Part shown: piece after piece, positions 26,136 through 33,864 of the stretch
Position numbering within the stretch: the stretch's first letter is position 1
Layout: each line of letters begins with the position of its first letter
Assembly: GCF_003589925.1 (NCBI RefSeq)
Contig: NZ_CP032382.1
Span: 7,130,001-7,194,000, forward strand
Source: Chryseolinea soli
Lineage (GTDB): Bacteria > Bacteroidota > Bacteroidia > Cytophagales > Cyclobacteriaceae
Direction: 5' to 3'
Length of the DNA stretch: 64,000 nucleotides
The notes under the pieces: model-generated
Told to the model about the DNA's origin: nothing
Databases searched by the model: none
The model's input: the letters and a program-made list of their open reading frames with translations, nothing else
Made by a program: the position numbers and the translations under genes

Positions 26136-27593
26136 ATGCCTTTAAAGAAAACGACCATTCCTTCGGTAAGCCGCAGGAATTTCATGAAGCAAGCCGGGCT
26201 TGCTGCAGCGGCCTTTACCATTGTGCCCCGTCATGTACTGGGCGGTGTGGGATATAAGGCCCCCAGCGACAAAATTTATGTAGCCGGCATTGGTGCGGGC
26301 GGAAAAGGCGAAGGCGACATTGCCCAGTTCGCGAAAAGCGGCAAGGCAGAGATCGCATTCCTTTGTGATGTGGACGATCGCCGCGCGGCGAAATCCGTTG
26401 CCGCCTTCCCGAAAGCGAAGTACTACAAGGACTATCGCATCATGCTCGAGAAAGAACACAAGAGCATCGATGCGGTTTCGGTCTCCACCCCCGACCACAA
26501 CCACGCGGTGCAGGCCATGGCCGCCATGCAATTGGGCAAACACGTCTACGTTCAAAAACCTTTGACGCACGACATCTTTGAAGCCCGCGCATTGACGGAG
26601 GCTGCCAAGAAATACAAGGTCGTTACCCAAATGGGCAACCAGGGCTCGTCCGGCGACGGCGTGCGCCAATTGATGGAGTGGTACAACGCCGGCACGATCG
26701 GCGACGTGCACACCGTCTATTGCTGGACCAACCGCCCCGTTTGGCCACAAGGCATAGCATGGTCTGAAAACAAAGCACAAGTACCCAAAGAATTGGATTG
26801 GGATCTGTGGCTCGGCACCGCTCCCTACAAGGATTTTGTAGACAAGCTCGTTCCCTTTAACTGGCGCGGCTGGTGGGATTATGGCACCGGCGCCCTGGGC
26901 GACATGGGTTGCCACATTGTGGAACCACCGTTCCGCGTGTTGGGATTGAAATATCCCACGGATGTGACCGCCAGCGTCGGCAGCGTTTATGTTGACGAAT
27001 TCAAACGCGGCTATTTCCCCGACAGCTGTCCTCCTTCTTCCTATGTGATCCTGACCTTCCCCGGCCAAAACGGAAAGTCGGACATCAAGATGCACTGGAT
27101 GGACGGCGGCATTCAGCCCCCCAGACCCGAAGAACTGGGCCCCAACGAAACGATGGGCGACGGCGGCAACGGCGTGATCTTCATCGGCACAAAAGGCAAG
27201 ATGATGTGCGGTACCTATGGTATGTACCCCAGCTTGCTGCCCACCTCGAAGAACAACGAAGTGAAAGTGACACAAACCATCAAGCGCGTTCCCAACGGCG
27301 CAGAAGGTCACTATGCTCAATGGGTGGAAGCGTGTCTCGCCGGCTACGGCAAAATGGAAGTGAGCTCCCCGTTCGAGATCGCCGGTCCGCTGACCGAAAC
27401 GGTGTTGATGGGCAACCTCGCCATCCGCAGCCACGACGTGCGCTACCCGAAGAAAGACAAACCCGATCAGTTCGACTACCCCGGCCGCAACATCAAGTTG
27501 CTCTGGGATGGCGCAAACATGAAGGTGACCAACTTCGACGATGCCAACCAGTTTGTGAAACGCGAATACCGCAACGGGTGGAAGCTTTCATAG
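26136..27593 (+). CDS. Tat-exported Gfo/Idh/MocA-family oxidoreductase, copy 1
   Basis: A 485-residue protein. Arg13-Arg14-Asn-Phe begins a twin-arginine leader followed by an Ala-rich core and Arg-His-Val-Leu-Gly-Gly. The Rossmann fold starts at about residue 46 (Ile-Tyr-Val-Ala-Gly-Ile-Gly-Ala-Gly-Gly-Lys-Gly). The family EKP motif appears as Gln-Lys-Pro (HVYVQKPL), a variant common in exported Bacteroidota members, and the GALGDMGCHI segment supplies the catalytic histidine region. Exported members need a tightly held NAD(P), as none is free in the periplasm. With the GMC enzyme it may reduce, isomerise or cleave oxidised sugars. A terminator follows. Confidence 0.92.
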   Translation: MPLKKTTIPSVSRRNFMKQAGLAAAAFTIVPRHVLGGVGYKAPSDKIYVAGIGAGGKGEGDIAQFAKSGKAEIAFLCDVDDRRAAKSVAAFPKAKYYKDYRIMLEKEHKSIDAVSVSTPDHNHAVQAMAAMQLGKHVYVQKPLTHDIFEARALTEAAKKYKVVTQMGNQGSSGDGVRQLMEWYNAGTIGDVHTVYCWTNRPVWPQGIAWSENKAQVPKELDWDLWLGTAPYKDFVDKLVPFNWRGWWDYGTGALGDMGCHIVEPPFRVLGLKYPTDVTASVGSVYVDEFKRGYFPDSCPPSSYVILTFPGQNGKSDIKMHWMDGGIQPPRPEELGPNETMGDGGNGVIFIGTKGKMMCGTYGMYPSLLPTSKNNEVKVTQTIKRVPNGAEGHYAQWVEACLAGYGKMEVSSPFEIAGPLTETVLMGNLAIRSHDVRYPKKDKPDQFDYPGRNIKLLWDGANMKVTNFDDANQFVKREYRNGWKLS

Positions 27594-27616
27594 GTTGAAA
27601 TATAAACGGTTTAGAG

Positions 27617-27650
27617 AGAGGCTGCTCATTTGGGCAGCCTCTTTGTTTTT
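27617..27650 (+). terminator. Rho-independent terminator after the first Gfo/Idh/MocA gene
   Basis: AGAGGCTGC (27617-27625) pairs with GCAGCCTCT (27634-27642), then TTGTTTTT. The following 295 bp to 27944 holds no gene and should contain the promoter of the second Gfo/Idh/MocA gene. Confidence 0.85.
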
Positions 27651-27944
27651 TATAACATCCCCGGTTTCCATAAAAGAGCTATTTACAGTAGCCATAGCGT
27701 TGCCAATAGCCTTAGTCTTGAGTCTTTAGTTCTGAACAATGAGTTGATAGTGACTAAAAATTCACGACTCGTTCGACAAGCGTCTTTTGTCGAAAAAAAT
27801 TTATCATCTGTTATCCGGAAATTGTAAGATATTACTCCTTTCGTGTTTTTCGTCGACCAACCAGAGCAGTCGCGTTTCTTTTCTTGTGGATTTTGTCTAA
27901 TTTTTTACTGTTTAAAGAAATCATTCACGCTAAACAACCCGATC

Positions 27945-29387
27945 ATGCCTTTGAAGAAAAAAGAAATTCCATCCCCGCATTCGCTTTCTCGAAGAGACTT
28001 CATTCGTAATGCAGGGGTTGCTGCTGCAGCCTTCACCATTCTGCCCCGCTTTGTGTTGGGCGGCAAAGGCTATGTTCCGCCCAGCGACACGCTCTACATC
28101 GCCGGCATTGGCGTGGGCGGAAAAGGCGAGAGCGATCTTACCGGATTTGCAAAAAATCCAAAAGCCAAGATCGCTTTTCTCTGTGATGTCGATGATCGTA
28201 TGGCGGTGAAGTCGAAGGCCAATTTCCCGCAAGCGAAATACTACAGAGACTTCCGCGCGATGCTCGACAAAGAAGCCAAGAACATCGACGCCGTTTCGGT
28301 GTCCACGCCAGACCACACACACGCGGTGGCTGCTATGGCCGCCATCCAGCGTGGCAAGCATGTGTATGTGCAGAAGCCCCTCACCTATTCGATTTTTGAA
28401 GCCCGCGCGCTGGCAGAAGCCGCCAAGAAATATAAAGTGGTGACGCAAATGGGCAACCAATATGCCTCTGCAGACCACGTGCGCACCGCCAAGGAGATGA
28501 TCGACGCCGGGCTCATCGGCGAGGTCACCAAAGTACAAACCTGGACCAACCGTCCCGTATGGCCGCAAGGCATCCCTACGCCCACGGGAAAATTCAAGGT
28601 GCCCGCCGAACTGGATTGGGATCTGTGGCTCGGTCCCTCCAAGTTCATCGACTACAACCCCGCGTATCTCCCCTTCAACTGGAGAGGCTGGTGGAACTTC
28701 GGCACCGGCGCACTGGGCGACATGGCCTGCCACATCATGGCCGCCGCCTTCCGCATCCTGCCCATCGACTTCCCCACGGAAGTAGAATGCAGCACCACTA
28801 CGGCGTGGTCGGGATTCTTTGAGGAAGCCCACTACAACGAAAGCTGTCCCGCATCCTCCATCATCTATATGAAATTTCCCCGCAAGGACGGCAAGGGCAA
28901 TATCCAATTCTCCTGGACCGACGGTGGCCTCTTACCAAAACGTCCCGAAGAACTTCTCCCCGATGAACAACTCGGCGACTACGGAAGCGGCTACATTTTC
29001 GAAGGCACCAAAGGCAAGCTCGCAGGATGCTACAACATCCCACCCACGCTGCTCCCAACATCGCTCATGAAAACCGTGACGCTGCCCAAACAAACCATCC
29101 CACGCATTGCCGGCGGCGAAGAAGGTCACTATACACAATGGGTAGACGCCTGCCTTCAAGGCTATGGCAAAATGCAATTGAGCTCTCCGTTCGAATACGC
29201 AGGCCCCTTCACCGAAGCCGTCCTAATGGGCAACCTGGCCCTCCGCAGCTACGCGATGCAGGGACCCAATGGCACCACCCCCGGAAGAAAGACGTTGCTG
29301 TGGGACGCGAAGAACATGAAGATCACAAACTTTGATGAAGCAAACCAATTTGTGAAGCGGGAGTATCGGGAGGGGTGGATGTTGTAG
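27945..29387 (+). CDS. Tat-exported Gfo/Idh/MocA-family oxidoreductase, copy 2
   Basis: A 480-residue paralogue of the gene ending at 27593. The start is set at the ATG at 27945, because Met-Pro-Leu-Lys-Lys there matches the start of copy 1 and leads into Arg16-Arg17-Asp-Phe. The frame is open for 34 codons upstream, but those look non-coding. The leader core, the Gly-Ile-Gly-Val-Gly-Gly-Lys-Gly nucleotide loop, HVYVQKPL and GALGDMACHI all align with copy 1; the Met-Gly-Cys-His of copy 1 is Met-Ala-Cys-His here. It is a separate transcription unit, so the two copies may act on different substrates or be expressed differently. The TAG stop abuts a heptamer repeat array. Confidence 0.92.
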   Translation: MPLKKKEIPSPHSLSRRDFIRNAGVAAAAFTILPRFVLGGKGYVPPSDTLYIAGIGVGGKGESDLTGFAKNPKAKIAFLCDVDDRMAVKSKANFPQAKYYRDFRAMLDKEAKNIDAVSVSTPDHTHAVAAMAAIQRGKHVYVQKPLTYSIFEARALAEAAKKYKVVTQMGNQYASADHVRTAKEMIDAGLIGEVTKVQTWTNRPVWPQGIPTPTGKFKVPAELDWDLWLGPSKFIDYNPAYLPFNWRGWWNFGTGALGDMACHIMAAAFRILPIDFPTEVECSTTTAWSGFFEEAHYNESCPASSIIYMKFPRKDGKGNIQFSWTDGGLLPKRPEELLPDEQLGDYGSGYIFEGTKGKLAGCYNIPPTLLPTSLMKTVTLPKQTIPRIAGGEEGHYTQWVDACLQGYGKMQLSSPFEYAGPFTEAVLMGNLALRSYAMQGPNGTTPGRKTLLWDAKNMKITNFDEANQFVKREYREGWML

Positions 29388-29430
29388 TCAGGAGTCAGGA
29401 GTCAGGAGCCAGGAGTCAGGAGCCAGAAGC
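29387..29430. repeat. Heptamer tandem repeat (GTCAGGA / GCCAGGA), six units
   Basis: Six contiguous 7-bp units start at the last base of the preceding stop codon: three GTCAGGA, then GCCAGGA, GTCAGGA and GCCAGAA. Degenerate copies continue to about 29484. An inverted array lies at 29646-29680, and a related array at 51610-51637. Confidence 0.85.
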
Positions 29431-29501
29431 TTGTTCTCGGCATTCCAGTAGTCAGCATTCAGTGGCTAGGGCCAGTGGCCAGTTGTCTTGTGCTTAACTT
29501 G

Positions 29502-29546
29502 AATAGTCAAGACTTGATCTGACAGTCAGATCAAATCTTGACTATT
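29502..29546. terminator. 45-bp near-perfect palindrome between convergent genes
   Basis: Arms 29502-29523 and 29525-29546 pair over 22 bp with one mismatch around a single base. It is placed between the end of the second Gfo/Idh/MocA gene and the end of cheR, so a two-way terminator is the simplest reading. A near-zero loop length is more typical of a repeat element or protein-binding palindrome than of an RNA hairpin. Confidence 0.5.
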
Positions 29547-29617
29547 TCATTTAAATGCAGATTGGCCTCTGCGTTTTTCTCCTGGCTCACGAGCTACTAA
29601 CTACTGGCTCCAGGATT

Positions 29618-30517
29618 CTAGCTCGTGAATTCCAACGCCGGAGATTCTGGCTCCTGGCTCCTGGCTTCTGGCTCCTGAACTTGATATACCGCATTCCCCA
29701 CCTGGCTCAACGGCAAATTCATTCCCATGACCGATTCGCTGTGTCCCAGGAATAGCAATCCTCCGGGGCGCAACAGGTTGCAGAATTTTCGGATCACTTG
29801 TTCTTGGGTGGGCTTTTCAAAATAGATGAGCACGTTGCGGCAGAAGATGATGTCGAGGTCATGCTTGGCCAGGCCGTAGTTGTCGTGCATGAGGTTGACG
29901 CGTTTGTATTGGATCTTCGTCCGGTAGTGGGGTTTTATTTTAACCTGTTTGGGATCGGCCTTGTCGCACATGAAATAAGTGTGTCTCATCCCGGAGGGAA
30001 CGGTCTGCATTTTTTCTACATCGTATTCGCCATGGCACGCGGTGTGCATGACACGGGTGGAGATGTCGCTGGCCAGCAGGGTGTAGGTGAGTTTGGGATG
30101 GATCTTTTTGTATTCTTCCAGCGTCATCAGCAAGGAGTAGGGCTCTTCGCCTGTGGAGCATCCGGCGGACCAGATTTTCAGATTGTCGCAGTTGTTTTCT
30201 TGTTGGTGGCGGGGAAGAAATTGCTGGGTTAAAAATTGGAAGTGTGAGGCTTCGCGGAAAAATTCGGTCTTGTGGGTAGTGATGAGATCGAGCACGTGGA
30301 GAAGCTCGTCTTCGCTGCTTCCGCTATTGAGAATAAAGTCCACAAACTCTTTGTAGGAACTCATGGCCAGGTTTTTCACCTTTTCATCGAGGTGGTTTTC
30401 CAATATGGACTTTTTTGTTGCCGGCAGCTGGATGCCATACGTTTGCGTGACGTATTGGCTCAGGCGGGCAAAACTTTCTTCATCCATACGGAAAAATCCA
30501 TTGGTGGGAGTTTCCAT
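29618..30517 (-). CDS. cheR: CheR-type protein-glutamate methyltransferase
   Basis: A 299-residue protein. The N-terminal helical domain (about 10-75) is followed by the SAM-dependent domain: Thr-Thr-His-Lys-Thr-Glu-Phe-Phe-Arg-Glu at about 84-93, SAGCSTGEEPYSLLM at about 117-131 (SAM-binding loop) and DIIFCRNVLIYF at about 227-238. CheR methylates glutamates on chemoreceptors using SAM; no receptor, CheB or CheA gene is present here, so it may serve a hybrid signalling pathway. The last 18 or so residues are encoded by the heptamer repeat at 29646-29680 and are unlikely to be part of the fold. The CheY-like gene lies 70 bp upstream on the same strand. Confidence 0.9.
   Translation of the reverse strand: METPTNGFFRMDEESFARLSQYVTQTYGIQLPATKKSILENHLDEKVKNLAMSSYKEFVDFILNSGSSEDELLHVLDLITTHKTEFFREASHFQFLTQQFLPRHQQENNCDNLKIWSAGCSTGEEPYSLLMTLEEYKKIHPKLTYTLLASDISTRVMHTACHGEYDVEKMQTVPSGMRHTYFMCDKADPKQVKIKPHYRTKIQYKRVNLMHDNYGLAKHDLDIIFCRNVLIYFEKPTQEQVIRKFCNLLRPGGLLFLGHSESVMGMNLPLSQVGNAVYQVQEPEARSQEPESPALEFTS
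29646..29680. repeat. Heptamer repeat, inverted copy, inside the cheR 3' end
   Basis: Five units (TCTGGCT, CCTGGCT, CCTGGCT, TCTGGCT, CCTGAAC) are the reverse complement of the array at 29387-29430. They lie within the cheR frame and encode the Gln-Glu-Pro-Glu-Ala-Arg-Ser tail of that protein. Confidence 0.8.
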
Positions 30518-30587
30518 GAACAGGTGTGGGGTTAGAGAGGGTTTGATTTGGGGCCGTTGATCACAAAAGATCGTCCTTCATCCGAGG

Positions 30588-30962
30588 TTATCCATTGTTT
30601 AAGGCATGTTCGATCTGCGAAAAAAACATTTCGGCGCGGTATGGCTTTTTGATCCATGCCGACAAGCCGGCTTCTTTCGCGGCGCGCATTTTATCGGGAT
30701 TGCTTTCGGTAGTGAGGAACACCACCGGCACATTGGCGATGGAAGGATTGGCCTTGATTTTTTGGAGGAGCTCGAAGCCCGTGCAATCGGGCATGTTATA
30801 GTCCGTCAGCACCAGGTTCACTTCGGGTTTGCCGGCCAGCAATTGGTAAGCATGAGTTCCGTTGGCGGCGCCCACCGTGTCGTATCCCTTTCGTTGCAAG
30901 ATCTCGCAGACGAAGTCGCGGATGCTGGCAAAATCTTCTACCACTAAAATCGTTTTTTTCAT
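30588..30962 (-). CDS. CheY-like single-domain response regulator
   Basis: A 124-residue receiver domain with nothing attached, started at the ATG at 30962 so that the protein opens with Met-Lys-Lys-Thr-Ile-Leu-Val-Val-Glu-Asp. Glu9-Asp10 form the acidic pocket, Asp54 is the phosphate acceptor, Thr84 the switch threonine and Lys106 (before Pro107) the conserved lysine. It lies 70 bp upstream of cheR and they probably share a transcript. Partner kinase unknown; the PAS/HisKA gene upstream has a decayed ATPase domain. Confidence 0.92.
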   Translation of the reverse strand: MKKTILVVEDFASIRDFVCEILQRKGYDTVGAANGTHAYQLLAGKPEVNLVLTDYNMPDCTGFELLQKIKANPSIANVPVVFLTTESNPDKMRAAKEAGLSAWIKKPYRAEMFFSQIEHALNNG

Positions 30963-31401
30963 CGGGGGACTTTTTATCGATCTACGCATCGAAGGTATTG
31001 GGATTTGTTCCCCACTCCTCGCGACAATGAGCAGACGGGCAGCAGAACTTAGCAGGTGGTCTATACGGATCGAAAGCGTGAAGGAAAGGAATCGAAATGA
31101 AGAGCTGGTGGGTTTATGTTAGCAAGTGAAAGCGAACGAACGTTATCACCCCTAAACATTATAAGCGGCGAACTTCCATGAAATCGTCTTCACACGAATG
31201 GTGATAAAAAGAAAAAGGCCTCGTGATCGTCTATCACAAAGGCCTTTTGAAATCCTGCAACCTAAACCCTAACCTATGCGCAGGAAAAATTACTGTTGTG
31301 TTACAAAGGTGCATCCCCTTGGCCGGCCCCGAAACCCCTAGTGCGCAAGTGGTGGGTTTGGTTGAGTAAGTGGGAAAAGAATTTATTACCCGTCGGCATT
31401 T
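30963..31401. other. 439-bp intergenic region holding a terminator and a leader-like motif
   Basis: Apart from the hairpin at 31212-31248 and the motif at 31259-31275, nothing is recognised. The part next to 30962 should contain the promoter of the CheY/CheR pair. A 21-codon frame on the + strand starting at 31276 has no supporting feature. Confidence 0.5.
31212..31248 (-). terminator. Hairpin terminator after the PAS/HisKA gene
   Basis: AAAAGGCCT-GTGAT pairs with ATCAC-AGGCCTTTT around CGTCT. T-runs occur on both strands; on the minus strand it follows the kinase stop by about 150 bp. CAACCTAAACCCTAACC borders it on the right. Confidence 0.7.
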
Positions 31402-32505
31402 TCAGAGCAAGCCCAATGACGCAGCGTCAATCACGGGTATGGAAATGCTGATCCGTTGTTTCTCGGTGGAGAGAAAATGTACGTTCACGCGGGCATTCAG
31501 CTTCCAGGCGATCTTCTGGGCGGCAAAGAAATTGAGCAACCGCGGGTAGTGGATCATATCCGTGTAGATGAACTCTTCCTGGCGCATGGCTTTCCGCATG
31601 GCGTCTTCCACAAAAAAGCCGTGTGCACCAATGGTGATGCTCAATTCCCGATCTTCCACCAAAAGGCGGAAAAAGATCTGGTTATTCAACTTGCTCTTGG
31701 GAAGCGACAATAAATAGAGCAGCAAATTGGTGAGCAGCGATTTTAACAGCACCTCGTTCACCCCTTTCAGGTTTTCGCGTGGCGCCGAATAGTGGAACTC
31801 CAGGAAGTCCACAAAGGCGTTCTGTTCGATCACCTTCCGGAGCAAAGCTTCGAAGGTATTGAAGTTGATGCTGTTTTCGGGAGCGTTATCCTCGTCGTCC
31901 GACTGCGCGAGGTATACCATGTGATACAGCCGTTCGTCCAGTTTCTGAGCATGGGCGTCCAGTAATTGCAGGATCCGGTCGAGTTCGGAGTTGTCTTCGC
32001 GGATCCGCAGCAAGTTCAACAGCCCTTGCATGGTGGCCAGCGGGCCGCGCAGGTCGTGGGCGGCACGGTAAATGAATTTATCCAGCTCGGCTTTCTTCTG
32101 TTGCAGTTGCTGGTTGATCAGTTGAACCTCGTCGAGGTTTCGTATCTTCAAAATAATGCGACCGTTGATGTCGCTGATCAGCCCCAGGTAAAAACCGGAA
32201 ATGCCGATGGTGACCAGGCGGTTGCTTTTCGTGTAGAACCCCACCTGCCGCTCTTCAAAATAGCCTGCTGCCAGTTCTTTCTGTAACAATTGGACAACAT
32301 CTTCTTCCCGCGCGAGGTAGTTGATGGACTTACCAGCCAATTCCTCGTTGGTGAACTCCAGAAAATCCAGCACGTTCTGACTGATCACGTTGATGTTGAA
32401 CTGAAGGTCGACCACCATCGAATCCAAAAAAATAGTAGGTAATTTCTGACGGAGCGACTCCGAGGAAATCAATCTTGACGAAATGTCCGGCTCACTGAGG
32501 TTCAT
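31402..32505 (-). CDS. PAS/HisKA sensor-kinase-like protein with a degenerate ATPase domain
   Basis: A 367-residue cytosolic protein started at the ATG at 32505. Residues about 25-125 form a PAS domain, 128-145 a linker helix, and 143-205 a HisKA-like helical pair with His150 in Ala-Ala-His-Asp-Leu-Arg-Gly-Pro-Leu. The C-terminal 150 residues are where the ATPase domain belongs. The N-box there reads LLTNLLLYLL, with the usual Asn-Ala replaced by Leu-Tyr, and the DxGxG motif is replaced by Gly-Ala-His-Gly. It is therefore probably unable to bind ATP in the normal way and may act as a phosphotransfer or scaffold protein, like Spo0B. A terminator separates it from the small gene upstream. Confidence 0.75.
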   Translation of the reverse strand: MNLSEPDISSRLISSESLRQKLPTIFLDSMVVDLQFNINVISQNVLDFLEFTNEELAGKSINYLAREEDVVQLLQKELAAGYFEERQVGFYTKSNRLVTIGISGFYLGLISDINGRIILKIRNLDEVQLINQQLQQKKAELDKFIYRAAHDLRGPLATMQGLLNLLRIREDNSELDRILQLLDAHAQKLDERLYHMVYLAQSDDEDNAPENSINFNTFEALLRKVIEQNAFVDFLEFHYSAPRENLKGVNEVLLKSLLTNLLLYLLSLPKSKLNNQIFFRLLVEDRELSITIGAHGFFVEDAMRKAMRQEEFIYTDMIHYPRLLNFFAAQKIAWKLNARVNVHFLSTEKQRISISIPVIDAASLGLL

Positions 32506-32512
32506 AGTACTT

Positions 32513-32553
32513 AACAAAAAAAGAAGTCCCGGTCCGCCTGTTGGAAGACCGGG
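32513..32553 (-). terminator. Rho-independent terminator (minus strand) after the small orphan gene
   Basis: CCCGGTC (32528-32534) pairs with GACCGGG (32547-32553). On the minus strand it is followed by a run of about seven T (plus-strand A, about 32515-32522). Its presence supports the small gene upstream as a real transcription unit. CAACCTAACCCTAAT borders it on the right. Confidence 0.75.
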
Positions 32554-32590
32554 CACAACTCTATTCAACCTAACCCTAATCTCTTAAATG

Positions 32591-32785
32591 TTAATTTTGT
32601 TTTACACCCCAATTCCAGGTCAAGATCCATTGCGCAAACTGGCTTTGCTGAGGGGCGCGTGCCGTGGTCATTGCTTTCAACGTTTCGATCGAAGTAGGAA
32701 TGGTAACCCATTCTACGGCCACAGAACCGACTGTGCCGTTCACATACACCTGGATGGCCGAGTTCGTCACTTTTTTGTTGTTCAT
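32591..32785 (-). CDS. Small orphan protein, 64 residues
   Basis: A 64-residue frame with protein-like composition and no signal peptide: Met-Asn-Asn-Lys-Lys-Val-Thr-Asn-Ser, then a beta-rich Ile-Gln-Val-Tyr-Val-Asn-Gly-Thr-Val-Gly segment, a Thr-rich middle and a Trp-rich tail (QWILTWNWGVKQN). It is followed by a rho-independent terminator, and its 208-bp upstream region has no other gene. It lies between a LytTR regulator gene and the decayed kinase gene. I do not recognise a family. The Trp-rich end could be a membrane- or partner-binding tail. Confidence 0.5.
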   Translation of the reverse strand: MNNKKVTNSAIQVYVNGTVGSVAVEWVTIPTSIETLKAMTTARAPQQSQFAQWILTWNWGVKQN

Positions 32786-32993
32786 GGGAATTGTGTTTTA
32801 ACTATTTGGATCGAATACGGTTGCAGCGGATTGTTTCGCCTGGCCGTGTAAAATGATATACAATTGTACGACAGACAAAGGCCTTGGTGAAGACAAAATG
32901 AGCAGGTGGGAACAGTGAGTGAGCAGGTGGCGGACGCCTCCGAAACACAGCGAATGCCGGCCATTTTACCCGGTAGACAAACCTGTTTGTATT

Positions 32994-33752
32994 TCAGGCA
33001 TTTCTTACACCGATCTTATTTAGAAAGGCTTCTTTCTTCCGTTTTGAGACGTCCAACGAAATATCATTGTTCAAAATGACGTAGCCGCCCTCGCCTTTCA
33101 CGTATTTTTTGATGGAATTGAGATTGATGAGGTAGGAATTGTGGATGCGGAAAAAATTGTGTTCGGAAAGCAGGTCCTCATAGTCCTTGAGGGTTTTGCT
33201 GACAAGGTATTTCTTGCCGTCGGCGGTGTAGATCTGGGTGTAGTTGCTGGAGGCTTCGCAATAAAGAATGTCGTTGGTTTTTATAAAAATGAGCCCTTCC
33301 AACGTTGGCAACGCCAGTTTATAGTTTTCGGAGGAACTCACCCCTACTTTCAGGTTTTGCACCAGTTCCGTGAGCCGGCTGGCGATGTTTCCGTTCATGC
33401 GTTTTTCCACCTTCCCCACCGCCTTCTTCAATTCCTCGATATCGATAGGCTTCAACAGGTAGTCGATCGCTGAGAACCGGAAGGCCTTGATGGCGTATTC
33501 AGAGTAGGCCGTCGTAAAGATCACTTCAAAGGTGATGTCCTTCAATTTGGTGAGCAAATCAAAACCGGTTTCGCGTTGGAGTTGGATGTCGAGAAAGACA
33601 ATGTCGGGTTTGTCACGCTCAATGGCCAGAATGGCTTCGGCCACATCCTGGCAAAGGGAACTCACTTCCACGCCTTCCACAAAATCATGCAAGAGAATCT
33701 GAAGACTTTCCCGGCTCTTCGATTCATCGTCAACAATTATGGCTTTAAGCAT
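32994..33752 (-). CDS. LytTR-type response regulator (LytR/AlgR family)
   Basis: A 252-residue regulator. The receiver domain spans about 1-120, with Asp8-Asp9 in the acidic pocket, Asp55 as the phosphate acceptor (FLDIQL) and a Lys-Pro after Leu-Leu near 104. The LytTR DNA-binding domain spans about 145-250, with LYCEASSNYTQIYT, a Leu-Val-Ser-Lys-Thr-Leu segment, FFRIHNSYLINL and the terminal Lys-Arg-Lys-Lys helix. It is encoded 112 bp downstream of the large LytS-type kinase on the same strand, and the two are the obvious pair. Targets are not known. Confidence 0.93.
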   Translation of the reverse strand: MLKAIIVDDESKSRESLQILLHDFVEGVEVSSLCQDVAEAILAIERDKPDIVFLDIQLQRETGFDLLTKLKDITFEVIFTTAYSEYAIKAFRFSAIDYLLKPIDIEELKKAVGKVEKRMNGNIASRLTELVQNLKVGVSSSENYKLALPTLEGLIFIKTNDILYCEASSNYTQIYTADGKKYLVSKTLKDYEDLLSEHNFFRIHNSYLINLNSIKKYVKGEGGYVILNNDISLDVSKRKKEAFLNKIGVRNA

Positions 33753-33864
33753 ACTGGTATAGAGGGGGGTAAGCGTATCTTAAAATCGTCATGACTCTCT
33801 CCTAACAATGGGAACAAACCTAATGAAAGGCGCCTACCCAAGATATTAAGAAATTGATATTTTC

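Noticed and set aside
31276..31341. 21-codon plus-strand frame after the leader-like motif
   Set aside because: No protein-like pattern; too short and without a terminator.
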